From Stenogyne calaminthoides (taxonomy: Eukaryota; Streptophyta; Magnoliopsida; Lamiales; Lamiaceae), in assembly GCA_037126765.1 (NCBI GenBank), contig JBBCBC010000026.1:5858037-5922036 (forward strand): a stretch of 64,000 nt of DNA, read 5' to 3'. Positions 48,360 to 58,449 of the stretch are shown here, in pieces. The notes under the pieces were generated by a model. It worked only from the letters and a program-made list of their open reading frames with translations. It did no database searches and was not told where the DNA came from. The translations under genes were made by a program, and so were the position numbers. Within the stretch, counting starts at the first letter, position 1. Each line of letters begins with the position of its first letter.

Positions 48360-49050
48360 CCCACCACACATTTTTATTTCAAATCCAAATCTTCATTTGT
48401 AAAAGCGGATTTTGGTATATGATTTCAAATCCAATAGAATTGTACAATATAATACATCAATTTTACATTTTCTACAAACAAACTTTTTCTACACTATAAA
48501 TTATCTATCTCCCATTTTTTAATTATTCTTATCTATCTAATTCAACATTTTCACTTCTCTTTCCTTACTTTACACACTCTCACTCCTTCGTTTCTCTTCT
48601 CTTTCCTTACTTTACATACTCTCACTTATACATTACACACAATTTAAATACACAATCAATAATTTATCAATTATTATGTTAAATTTCACAAAAACTAGTA
48701 TAGACCTGATTCATGCTATGAACCCGGGTGAAACCTGACCCATACACTACAAAGAGTGGGTCTCTTGTGCACCCAAGTGCATCGTGCATTTATACAACAA
48801 AATGACCCATTTAAAAAAATATTTGACCCATTGAATATATTAGACATGTTATGTGGATACATGGGTAGGATTGGGACGAGTGCACGGATCTTAAATCCGT
48901 GCACCAGTTGCACATGAGACTTTGTCCACTACAAATGGGCCAAATATATACCATTTTAGCCTCTCTTTTTTTTTTCAATCATCTTTCCCTCTCCTCTCTT
49001 CCTTCTCTTTTTCATGGAAAATGTGTAACATGAGCGACGCGATTAAGCAG
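48360..49050. repeat. Dispersed repeat, copy 2 (partner 23745-24340)
   Basis: Near-collinear with the partner apart from the MITE at 48754-48926 and lack of the partner's 24195-24290 block. No gene recognised. Confidence 0.8.
48754..48926. mobile_element. MULE-type MITE (173 bp) with 9-bp TSD
   Basis: Ends GAGTGGGTCTCTTGTGCAC and complement of GACAAAGTCTCATGTGCAA. Flanked by CACTACAAA on both sides (48745-48753, 48927-48935). The paralogous stretch at about 24117 reads CACTACACATGGGCC without the element, an empty site. Confidence 0.88.
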
Positions 49051-49109
49051 AGTGCAATAACATTATGGTTTCTTAGGACTGATTTCTTGCGATTTTTGGG
49101 GTGAGAGTT

Positions 49110-49375
49110 TTTCTGAATAATAGTGAGAGTTTTTTTGAATAACAATGATAGTTTTATAGCATAACAATGAGATATTTATAGAATAACATTGTTAGTTTTA
49201 TAGCATATATAACAGTGATAGTTTTATAGCATATATATCAGTGATAATTTTATAGCATAACAGTGAGAGGTTTATAGAATAACACTGATAGTTTTATAGC
49301 ATAATAGTGATAGTTTTATAGAATAACAGTGATAGTTTAAATAACATAACCGTTAGAGTTTCATAAAATAACAGT
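49110..49375. repeat. Minisatellite, AACAGTGATAGTTTTATAGC unit
   Basis: About nine imperfect tandem copies of a 25-32 bp unit, with variants in AGAATAACA/GCATATATA linkers. GC-richer non-coding sequence follows to about 49550. Confidence 0.85.
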
Positions 49376-49689
49376 GACGCGTGGAATGACTGCGAGAGCA
49401 ACGTGTGACGGCGGAAGAACAACTGGGATGACCGCGAGTAGCACGCGACGGTGAGAGGAGAGCTAGAACGAGAAGTGCTCGACAATGCGAGAATGTCTGA
49501 TGGGATGAGAGTGGAATGACTGAAGCGCGCTTATGAGCGTGGAATGAAATTGGGGGTGAAAATTTGGGTCAACCCATCCCTCAAAATGAGTCATATTGAA
49601 TTAGGGTTCATAGTGAGAACCTGATTCACAAGAGTGTTACTCTTCAAACTTTACCTTATCAAACAAAATAATAGTCTTGGCTACCTAAA

Positions 49690-50600
49690 TATAATTAAAA
49701 TAAAATAAAAAGATAATGAAAATTTTCTCCTCTCCTCTCCTATATAAGCAGCTTCTTCCACTACCCTTTCCCTCACCAGCACACTTACACTACTCTAATC
49801 TGTTCTTCCATATATCTCTTTTCCTAACTGTGACTATGTTTAGTTTGGGCTTTATTTTTCCCATTGTTTTTCCTATGAAGTAAGCTTATCGCTTTTCCAA
49901 CGTTATTAATTTTAACCGCTATGTTTCGATTTAGTATACATATATTCTGGCTTTAATTTCTTAAAAAAGCATTTTGATTCTTTCACGTCAATAAATATTG
50001 TAACGTGCGTCTAGTTATTTTTAGTTTGATTAGTATTTATGGTATTAAATGCAACAATTAGTGTACATTCCCCGTCCATATGTTTTGGTTTCTAATTATA
50101 CAACAATGACTTTGTTATGTTAATAATAAACATTTCTATTTGTTTCTCATGTCTTTAGAGAAGAAATGTTGGTCGACAATATGTATGTCTTTTTTCTTCT
50201 AGCATGTAGTTTGTAGGACGTCTTGGTTGATGGTATTAGTGTTTAAATTTTATTAATGAGCTTGTGGAAATTGAATGTGTTTTTTTTTCTTTTTTTTTTA
50301 AACATATGCAGATGGAAACGTTCATGAAAACCATCACCTTAGAAGGGAAGGATGTAAATCATCCCACGGGACCAGCGGATGTAAATCTCTACTGGGAGGA
50401 TGTCAAGGAAGGACTTTGTCCCAGTCACGACATTCATCCAAAAGAAGTCCACCTTTACCTTGACTTGTGTTTGTCTGATAAAGTGTGTTTAATAAAATCA
50501 TGGTATTTCTCTTCTTGTTTTTGTTTGTAGTCGGTGTTGTTGTAACAATAATAATTGGGGAATCTGCATGTACCCTCACAAGTTTTAATAAAAAAAGTCT
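49690..50600 (+). pseudogene. Ubiquitin-like pseudogene, module D
   Basis: Most complete gene-like copy. TATATAAG (49741), leader ATG 49836, donor GT 49880, acceptor CATATGCAG ending 50311, then an open frame 50312-50530 (72 codons) starting METFMKTITLEGKDV, and AATAAA at 50491-50496. The Lys-Thr-Ile-Thr-Leu-Glu block matches ubiquitin residues 11-16, and HPKEVHLYLDLCL aligns with the ubiquitin C-terminal KESTLHLVLRL. The middle is read in a shifted frame (PTGPADVNLYWEDVKEGLC), so any translated product would be a new peptide rather than ubiquitin. Whether it is transcribed is unknown. Confidence 0.68.
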
Positions 50601-51034
50601 CAATTATGTGTTTTACTTCTTCATTGTTTTTTTCTCTGCTCTAATTGACTATAATTATTTATCTTCACACTAATTATATTGTGAAAAGTATTCAAGATAA
50701 AAATATTAAATAGAATAAAAGGTGCGAGCCTTCAAAAGTCGAGCAATAGTGTTTGGACTAATTACCTAATTACCTATATAAAAGTTCCATAACTTTTGAA
50801 AGGAATAATTTGGTCCCACAATCAATTGAATTACTCGATTTTAGTCCTAGGTCGTCAGAAATCGACAATAATTGAATGATTTTTTTTCTCGTGCCGGTAA
50901 CGTTACGTGAGTATTAGGGAATTTTTGGCTGAGCATATGTTTCTGATCTACGTAACAAAAATTTAGTCAAGATGGCTTATAAAAATTACACATCATTTTA
51001 TAAAAAAAATTAAAAGTGCAAAATGTTGAATTAA

Positions 51035-53150
51035 AAAACGTTTGTATAGCCCATATTCTATATCCCTAATCACCGTTTCCATAGCCCACAAAAACTCTTT
51101 TATTCGTCATTGGCTCCAATTTACCCTCATTTACATGATAATAAATAGTACACCTAAAAGCTCTCAAATTATAGTAATCTGTAGACATACCAGACCACAC
51201 CTCATAGGGTGTTTTGAGGTTGATTCCTGTGTGAGGTTCACGATTTATCAGGTAACATGTTGTGCTGACCGCGTCTGCCCAAAATCTTCGTGCTAATCTA
51301 GCATTAGAGAGCATGCATCGAGCTCTATCTAGAAGTGTCTGACTAATGCGTTCTGCTACACTATTTTGTTATGGTATATCCCGTACCATATGTTGATTTG
51401 CGATCCCTTCATTCTTGCAAAACTCATCAAAATCAGAAAAAACATAAATCCAGACCATTATTAGCTCGCAGCCTTCTGATTTTCTATCCTGTTTCATTTT
51501 CCACCAACGCCTTCCATTGATTGAAACTCTTGAAAGCTTCACGCAAGTAATTCTTGAGTAGTCATCAATCATAGACACAAAGTAACTACTGCCTCCTAGA
51601 GATTCAACACGAGAAGGACCCCAACAATCAAAATGGATGTTATCAAGTGTGTCTTTCTTTCTATGAATTGCCTTGGGACACTTGCTGCGATGAAGCTTCC
51701 CAAAAACACAATGCTCACAGAAACCAAGACCAGTGACCATATGGCCACAGCAACATAGTTAGATAACGTTGAACCATGCATAAAAAGTACAAAGTTTCTC
51801 GCTTCACACCTTTTAGAACCATATTAGAACCCTTGCGGACATACATAACTCTCTACCACCACCTCACCTCAAATTGAAATCCTTAATATCTAAAGACTAG
51901 GTAATATCAAATTCTTAGTCATTTGTGGAACATGCCTCACATCGTTCAATGTGCAAAATTTACCATCATGTGTCCGTAATCGAATTGAGCATATTCTAAG
52001 CGCCTTGCAAACTGAACTGTTGGCCACAAAAATATTGTTTCCATCCACTTGCTCGTAAGTTATAAAGCACTCTCTGTGAGGATATATATGATAAGATGCC
52101 CAAAATTGAGAATCTACACATCAGTATGATGTGTTTGTCCATCGTCAACTAGGACTACATCCTCCACGGAGTTGGTATCATCTCCTTCAGCAACAACAAT
52201 AGTACTTGTTTTGTCTTCTTGTTTCTTCTTCTTCTTTGTACAATCATTTTTTCATTGACCTGACTCTTTTTAGTAGTTACATACATCATCTGGTTTAGGA
52301 CCCTTAGGCGCAAACTTCTTGAATTTTTTCTTCCTCGATTTTTTAGGTCCCCTACTCCCACTAGTTATTAATCCAACGGCCTGATTTTTTGAACTTCCAT
52401 CACTTACCTTATGTTGCAGCTCTCTAGTACGCAGAGACGATCTAACCTCTTCTAGAGACACAGTGACTTTCCCAATAATAAAAGTCTGCACAAAATTCTC
52501 ATACGACAAAGGTAGAGAAACCAACAATATTAGATCATCATCAACTTTAACCTCAGTATTATGCAATTCTATTAGAATTGTATTCAATTTATCCAGATGT
52601 TCACGAAGTGGCTGACCTTCATGCATACTCAAACTGAACAGATATTGTTTCAACAACAACTTATTGGTTAATGACTTCGTCATATACAAACTCTCCAACT
52701 TCAACCATAGACCAACTGCAGTTTACTCCTCTGCGACTTCGGTAATGATGTCATCTCTGAGACATAACATAATTGATGAGTGTACCTTCTCCTCCAGAGT
52801 GGCCATCTCAGCGTCTTCCAAATCCACCGTCTTTTTCATCAACGATGCCCAAAGTCCTTGTTATCTCAACAAGGCACTCATCTCGATCTACCATAGCCTG
52901 AAATTGTTCTTCCCCGTGAATTTATCGATTTACACGTTTATCCTACCTGACATCTTTTTCGTCAAATTGCAAGAACCTCAACAAGGCTCTGATGCCATTT
53001 TGTTATAACTTATGCGAGAATCGACATCAAAATTTTACGTGGTTCACTAACAATTTGTTAGCTAAATCCACATGCATACGAGAGGATTTCGTATATTAAT
53101 CAGAATCGACAGCTTACGTGGTTTACTAACAATTTTTTAGTTACGTCCAG
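51035..53150 (-). pseudogene. Copia integrase-gag fragment with LTR start, module D
   Basis: Gag frame 52704-52270 is the longest in the family (LTNKLLLKQYLFSLSMHEGQ, LVSLPLSYENFVQTF, SLEEVRSSLRTRE; UBN2-type gag). Integrase pieces: CEHCVFGKLHRSKCPK and HFDCWGPSRVESLGG at 51740-51369, and RLARRFWADAVSTTCYLINR, VFVGYGNGD at 51314-51066. The primer site is mutated (GCTCTGATGCCA, 52986-52997). LTR starts near 53003 and is cut off at about 53148. Reverse transcriptase absent, as in the other modules. Confidence 0.83.
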
Positions 53151-53701
53151 ACCATGTTTATTTCTCCAACATATATAATACTAAATTGGAACTAAATTTG
53201 ATCTTTAATTCCCTAAAAGATATTGGTTTGCAACTCGATCGTCAGAAGCGCAATAGTAATTAAGTAGCACTCAAAGACTAAAAAAAATATAATGTTAGGT
53301 GAAAGAGGTTGTAAGACGGATTAATACTAAAGTGTATTTCCACTTATTTACCAGCTAATTTGTACCTAATTTTCTTTTAATTACTCAATGAATTGTTAAT
53401 GCGCCCAAGTATAAAAATCAATTGTTTTCTCAACTAGGCAACTCACTTTTAATTAAGATAACATCGAGGCATGATTACTTTTCCAAAATAATATTGTAAT
53501 TAATTTGCAGTGCAACTCGTCAGGAGCGCAATAGGACGTAGCACCATGAGACTAAAAAATTATTTAGTCAGAAGATGGTATTCTTTGAGATAGCTTTGTA
53601 TGCACCAGTCTTGATTTTATATGAATTTTATAATCCTTTCATGCAAAACTTTTGCAGTTTTCTCACTTCAATTTGAAAATTCAAAAATATATTTCTAGAT
53701 C
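53150..53701. repeat. Copy of the flank shared with 26220-26700
   Basis: Collinear with 26220-26700 and 46250-46800 (CAACTCGATCGTCAGAAGCG; TTTGAGATAGCTTTGTATGC). No gene. Confidence 0.75.
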
Positions 53702-54240
53702 ATGGCCTTTAGAGACTTAATTTATTGGGCCAAAACCAAAACCCTCAAATGGTGCTTCCGCTGTTTACTCCTGAGTGGTTGTCATCCGTATTTTGTTGTT
53801 ATGTGATCTCTGGTTATGCATGTGTTGAAGTTTGCTAGTGAAATGTGGGGGGAATGGTTGCAATGTTGGGCTTATATGAGAGTTTGGGTTTTAGGCCAAT
53901 AAATTAAGTCCCTAAAGCCCATAATTCTCTTCCCCTCTTCCTTTTTTTCAAACGTATTTCTGGCCTTAATCTTTGACCTCAATTATTCCATAATCTTCTC
54001 CCCCTAATTGACGCCCCGATTGAGAATTCTTTGATTTATAAAATGCTTTGGAGGCGTCCCTTTTGAAGTGGAATTCAAAAAAGTCTTTCTTTGTGAGTGA
54101 ATCCCGAAATACTGTCTGAGCGTTGTGTGTCGAGAGAGAGGAAGAATTGGTCCATTGTTGTCACCGTCGCCGGAATAGGAGCCTGAGCCCGATCTCAACC
54201 TTAAGTCTCCCGTGACTGCCGACGGCACCGAAACCAAAGA
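53702..54240 (-). mobile_element. 539-bp insertion with 7-bp duplication CTAGATC
   Basis: CTAGATC occurs at 53695-53701 and 54241-54247. The paralogous site at about 26695 is uninterrupted (TTTCTAGATCTCCAAATTAG). The left half holds an inverted repeat (GACTTAATTTATTGGGCC near 53711 and GGCCAATAAATTAAGTC near 53894). The right half reads on the minus strand as an open frame (54237-54004, 77 codons) beginning MVSVPSAVTGDLRLRSGSGS, GC-richer than its surroundings, product not recognised. It could be a retrocopied or captured host gene 5' end. Confidence 0.7.
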
Positions 54241-55089
54241 CTAGATCTTCAAATTAGGCAATTTTCGGATATGATACACATTATGATTTTATAACATAGG
54301 ATAAATTTTTTAAAATAAATTTTCATTGTTGCTGCCCTGTCTTATCAAGATAACCCAGGTTTCTGTTTTGAATATTCGAAAACCATATTCAGGGTGATTT
54401 CACTTTTAGTTTGTTTTGGCTATTATAAACTGGTATTTTAGTTATGTCATGTTGTGTCAAATATTCATAGTATTCCGAGATTTCTTGATGAAACCTGCAT
54501 AAATGAAGAAAGAGAAAAGGCTATCTCCCATTTGGGCTTATTTGGGCTCGATTGTCCTACATTTACAAATTTTAAAATATATTTATATTTATATTTTTTA
54601 AAATATATTGTCCTAAATTTTCATGTTCGTAAAAGCGGATTATTACAGGGTCATTTCAATAAAGTGTGAAAATTTATGGGACGAAAATGGTCTAATTCCC
54701 CCCCAACGTACATTTCACATATACTTGATTTTTGTGCATAATAGTGGCTGTGAATTAATTTATATTATTATTTTCTCTAAATATTATTTCAACGTTGTAT
54801 GTTATGACCTGATTCTCGATTAAAGGTGAAAGTGTGTGTGCGTGTTTTACAGAGTGTTGTCAAATATTTATATAAATATACATGACGACATATAACAACG
54901 GAAGACTTAAAAATACTCTGCAAATTAATTCAAAAATTTGGTATAGTCTAAATTCAGTCTATACAAGCCTCATGACTAAAAACTTCACTATAACGAGTAG
55001 TGACACAAACAAGGACCTTTTTCAAGACCATAAAAAAGGTATAGAATAAACACACACTTCCCTAACAATCTTTCTACAAGTATGGTAGC
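54241..55089. other. Non-coding, partly repeat-derived
   Basis: 54241-54530 continues the shared flank seen at 26700-26940, and 54535-54640 has a GGGCTCGATTGTCC unit. The remainder is AT-rich without recognised features. Confidence 0.5.
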
Positions 55090-55388
55090 TGTTAGGGAAA
55101 TTAAATAAACAAATTAATTCCACACATCTCTACAAGTTCGGACTTTTAGATGAGACAAAAATCTTTCAATGGCATCTGAGCCTACATGCTCATCCCCACG
55201 TCCTGGTTCGATTCCCGCTGAAAGAAACTTCACCCATATTAAATTGTCCACTCGATGAGTCTCCTTCCAATGATGGAGTAAGAGAGTTCAACCCACGAGT
55301 GAGGGGGAGTGTTAGGGAAATTAAATAAACGAATTAATTCCAATTCTCTCTACAAGTTTGGACTTTTGGATGAGACAAAATTATTTCA
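55090..55388 (+). mobile_element. TRIM/SMART-like LTR retrotransposon, 299 bp, complete
   Basis: 79-bp LTRs (55090-55168 and 55310-55388), both starting TGTTAGGGAAATTAAATAAA and ending TTTCA. A primer site ATGGCATCTGAGCC directly after the first LTR resembles the initiator-Met tRNA type. The purine tract GAGTGAGGGGGAG lies just before the second LTR. A perfect 5-bp duplication GTAGC flanks it (55085-55089, 55389-55393). The 141-bp interior has no coding capacity and includes GGTTCGATTCC. Moves only with enzymes supplied in trans. Confidence 0.9.
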
Positions 55389-55639
55389 GTAGCGATCCTA
55401 TTCGACCTAGCATATATTGACAAGACAAAAAGATCCAACGTTGATTGAAATGTTGTGATGCATTCGACCAACACAAACAGATAATACAGACCTCACACTC
55501 CTTGATGCACTAAGCACTCGATAGGTTGTGTCTTGTATGTTATCTTTAATTTCTGATATTCAATGCATGCTTGTACTTATAGAGTTCGAACCCAATTGCA
55601 TTTTCCACCCACTAGGGAATTTTGGATGTCCTATAACAG

Positions 55640-57730
55640 TGATGAGAACAAGGAAAATGGGTTGCAAGAAAGAGGAGTGGGCGGCAAGTATTGTGGCAAG
55701 GAAATTGTCCCACTTTGACAATTTCCAAAGATAATGTCCCAAGATTTTCAAAGATATATTCCAAGATGTGGCAAGATCCTCAAGGAAGTTCAAGATTATC
55801 GTATCTTACTGTTTTTATTTATTTTATAGGCTAGATTTCGTTTTTGTCCTTTAATTTTCGTTCAAGTTTATCACTTAGAGATTTAGGGTGAGATTTGGTC
55901 CTTTTTGGAGCAGATTTGGTCCTGTTTTTGTCCTATAAATATTAGGGACGTTTTTCATTGTTGAGAAAGAGAAAATTAATAAAAAACCCTTGACAACTTT
56001 GTCAAAACCTAATTGTTTCTTGCCAACCTGAGTTGGGGCAACAATTATTATCGTTCTTTGCGTATTATTTGTGTTTTGCGATCGCGGTTCTCATCAAATT
56101 GGTGCTTTCATTGAGAGAGTTCGAGAATCGCGAGAGGTACACGAGCAATGACGGGAACTCATAAGGAAAGGATTGAACTCTTGGAGACAACTGTGGTGAA
56201 TCTAGGCGTCAAGTTCGATGCGATGGTTGAGACCATTGCAGATTTGTCACGCCAGGTAGGGAAACTAGGGGAACGCCAACGGGAGAAGAAGAAGGACAAG
56301 AACAATTCGTCAGAGAAGACAGCCTCACGACGTCACCGCCTAACCACCGTACCGCCCCTACCGTCATTCACAACTCAACAGCCATCCACCACCGCCACTA
56401 TCCCCTGCGTTCAACCACCGACGCACTCACCCCTCGCCGCCAACAACAACACGATCAGCCGCAACCCATCGCGCGCCGATTTGCACGCTGCAGAGGCCGC
56501 TCATGGAACGGACTGCTATTCTAGTGCCCTCACGCAGGATTTGGGCCTTTCTCCATTGAAGGTGACCCAAACTGAAAAGGTTGATAAAGTTGGGCCTTTC
56601 CTTGAAGTCATTAAGTCTTTTGGACCACATGAAATTATTGATAACGTTGGACCATTTAGTTTGGTTCGAATTGGGCCTCAAGTTATGACCAGTAAGCAGG
56701 TTGGCCCATTAGCTAATTTGAAAGATTGCCTAAGTGGGACTATTTCTGCAGATTATTTGGAACAGAGTAGGCCCGCAAATTATTGTGATGATTTAGAAAG
56801 TGATGGACCTTTTATATTTGTTGGTGTGGATAAATTTAGTGGATCTCCATATTATGATGGACCACCTATTTATGATGAGGAGGCCGTAATTGATTTTGTG
56901 CCTCCTATTTTCGATGTCGAGTTTGAAGACAATCCGAGCGAAATTGTTGATATGGAACATGGTGACAATGCAAATTTTTCGGGTCTTAATATGACGTTCG
57001 CCAAGTCCTACTACGATGAAGATAAAGGTTTTGATTCCCAGAATAATTATTATTTTTTTATAATTAATGATAGTTATTTTGTTGGTAGTACTATGAAAAG
57101 TCTGCGCTATCGCTTAAAGATTTTTGGCCACACCCGAACAGCTAATAATTTTGAGCTCAATTATTTGGTGGCAAGTAAATGGCGATTAGATGAAGGGGAG
57201 CAGTTAGGCTCGATAAGAGAGTGTTCCCATAATTGGTCCTTGAGGACAAGGACGTTATTGAAGGAGCCGGGAATGATGAGAACAAGGAAAATGGGTTGCA
57301 AGAAAGAGGAGTGGGCGGCAAGTATTGTGGCAAGGAAATTGTCCCACTTTGACAATTTCCAAAGATAATGTCCCAAGATTTTCAAAGATATATTCCAAGA
57401 TGTGGCAAGATCCTCAAGGAAGTTCAAGATTATCGTATCTTACTGTTTTTATTTATTTTATAGGCTAGATTTCATTTTTTTCCTTTAATTTTCGTTCAAG
57501 TTTATCACTTAGAGATTTAGGGTGAGATTTGGTCCTTTTTGGAGCAGATTTGGTCCTGTTTTTGTCCTATAAATATTAGGGACGTTTTTCATTGTTGAGA
57601 AAGAGAAAATTAATAAAAAACCCTTGACAACTTTGTCAAAACCTAATTGTTTCTTGCCAACCTGAGTTGGGGCAACAATTATTATCGTTCTTTGCGTATT
57701 ATTTGTGTTTTGCGATCGCGGTTCTCATCA
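55640..57730 (+). mobile_element. Non-autonomous Gypsy-like LTR element, complete (2091 bp)
   Basis: Two 457-bp LTRs (55640-56096, 57274-57730) start TGATGAGAACAAGG and end GGTTCTCATCA. I noticed only two base differences between them, so the insertion is recent. A perfect duplication AACAG flanks it (55635-55639, 57731-57735). After the 5' LTR comes TTGGTGCTTTCATTGAGAG (primer-site position). Purine-rich GAAGGAGCCGGGAA precedes the 3' LTR. Interior is only 1177 bp with one open frame and no protease, reverse transcriptase or integrase. Family assignment is by the gag-like start and layout, not by pol. Confidence 0.9.
56148..57368 (+). CDS. 406-codon gag-derived ORF of the Gypsy-like element
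   Basis: Starts 51 bp after the 5' LTR at an ATG in MTGTHKERIELLE. Residues 8-48 are heptad-like and charged, as in the N-terminus of plant Gypsy Gag. Residues 45-65 are very basic. Residues 66-105 are rich in Pro, Thr and Ser. Residues 148-240 contain seven Gly-Pro dipeptides, mostly 8-10 residues apart, many as VGP/DGP. Residues 235-300 are acidic. The C-terminal part (about 315-375) resembles sequence found before the 3' LTR in full elements rather than capsid. The last 31 residues are encoded by the 3' LTR. No capsid domain, zinc knuckle or protease motif. Reading through 1.2 kb without a stop suggests recent activity or selection; function unknown. Confidence 0.75.
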   Translation: MTGTHKERIELLETTVVNLGVKFDAMVETIADLSRQVGKLGERQREKKKDKNNSSEKTASRRHRLTTVPPLPSFTTQQPSTTATIPCVQPPTHSPLAANNNTISRNPSRADLHAAEAAHGTDCYSSALTQDLGLSPLKVTQTEKVDKVGPFLEVIKSFGPHEIIDNVGPFSLVRIGPQVMTSKQVGPLANLKDCLSGTISADYLEQSRPANYCDDLESDGPFIFVGVDKFSGSPYYDGPPIYDEEAVIDFVPPIFDVEFEDNPSEIVDMEHGDNANFSGLNMTFAKSYYDEDKGFDSQNNYYFFIINDSYFVGSTMKSLRYRLKIFGHTRTANNFELNYLVASKWRLDEGEQLGSIRECSHNWSLRTRTLLKEPGMMRTRKMGCKKEEWAASIVARKLSHFDNFQR

Positions 57731-57735
57731 AACAG

Positions 57736-58440
57736 CTTCAACACTTCCTTCACTATCTAGCATAACAATCCATGTTCTTCTCCCTTTTCACTCTTACAAT
57801 TTGCAACCACTTGACTGGTTGACCGCACTGTCGAGTGCGATAAAAATATACCCTTGTCTACTCTGCTAAATCGTAGTAGTGATAGGTAAGGGGTCAATCC
57901 AAAGGGAATGTAAAATAATTATTATGCTAACTAAATGGATTTAATGGAAACTTACTCAACAAACAAATAGGGGGTGTTTGGATTGGTTTTCTAAATACTA
58001 CTGAAACAAAATCAAAATAACTAAAATAACAAATAAAATCAATCAATAAAAGGCTTTCAATTCACAGTTCATTCATCCCTCAGTTCTAATTATATTAATT
58101 AAATATAACGTCTGATTCTTCTTGCTCATAGACTAATGTCCCTCAATAAACAACAAGCCCTGTTTATCGGTATTCCCCCTTAATTATGTTCAATTGAAAC
58201 AAGCTCTTCAACAAACCTTTTTAGCCGAACAGTCTAGATACGATCTAAATTTAATTCGGCAAAAGCATTAAACTCTAGGATAAAGGACAAACAAATTCCC
58301 AAATACGCAAGCTCGATTCGAAAGAATTCGATTTATATCACCCTAGCAAAATATTACTAGTTGCTACCAATTGCCATAAATTCATAACAATTACGGATTA
58401 TAAATTATGAACTAGCATGCATGTAATAATTAAATAATCT
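57736..58440. other. Non-coding, possible LTR-element untranslated remnant
   Basis: Resumes the sequence interrupted by the 2.1-kb element. The block GGTAAGGGGTCAATCCAAAG and the conserved-looking tract near 58080-58400 resemble untranslated parts of large plant LTR elements, but I cannot assign a family. No coding frame. Confidence 0.35.
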
Positions 58441-58449
58441 AGGTGATCA

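Noticed and set aside
49836..49879. Leader exon ATG as signal-peptide exon (MFSLGFIFPIVF)
   Set aside because: Joined across the intron it meets a stop within five codons; more likely leader sequence of a ubiquitin-type gene.
50312..50530. Novel secreted or signalling peptide gene (72 codons)
   Set aside because: The nucleotide sequence aligns in pieces with ubiquitin, frames differ between the five copies, and there is no signal peptide, so a decayed ubiquitin gene explains it better.
55190..55215. tRNA gene or SINE from the GGTTCGATTCC box
   Set aside because: No A box or cloverleaf, and it lies inside a TRIM with LTRs and a target duplication.
56427..56681. Minus-strand frame of 84 codons
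   Set aside because: Shadow of the 406-codon frame on the + strand.
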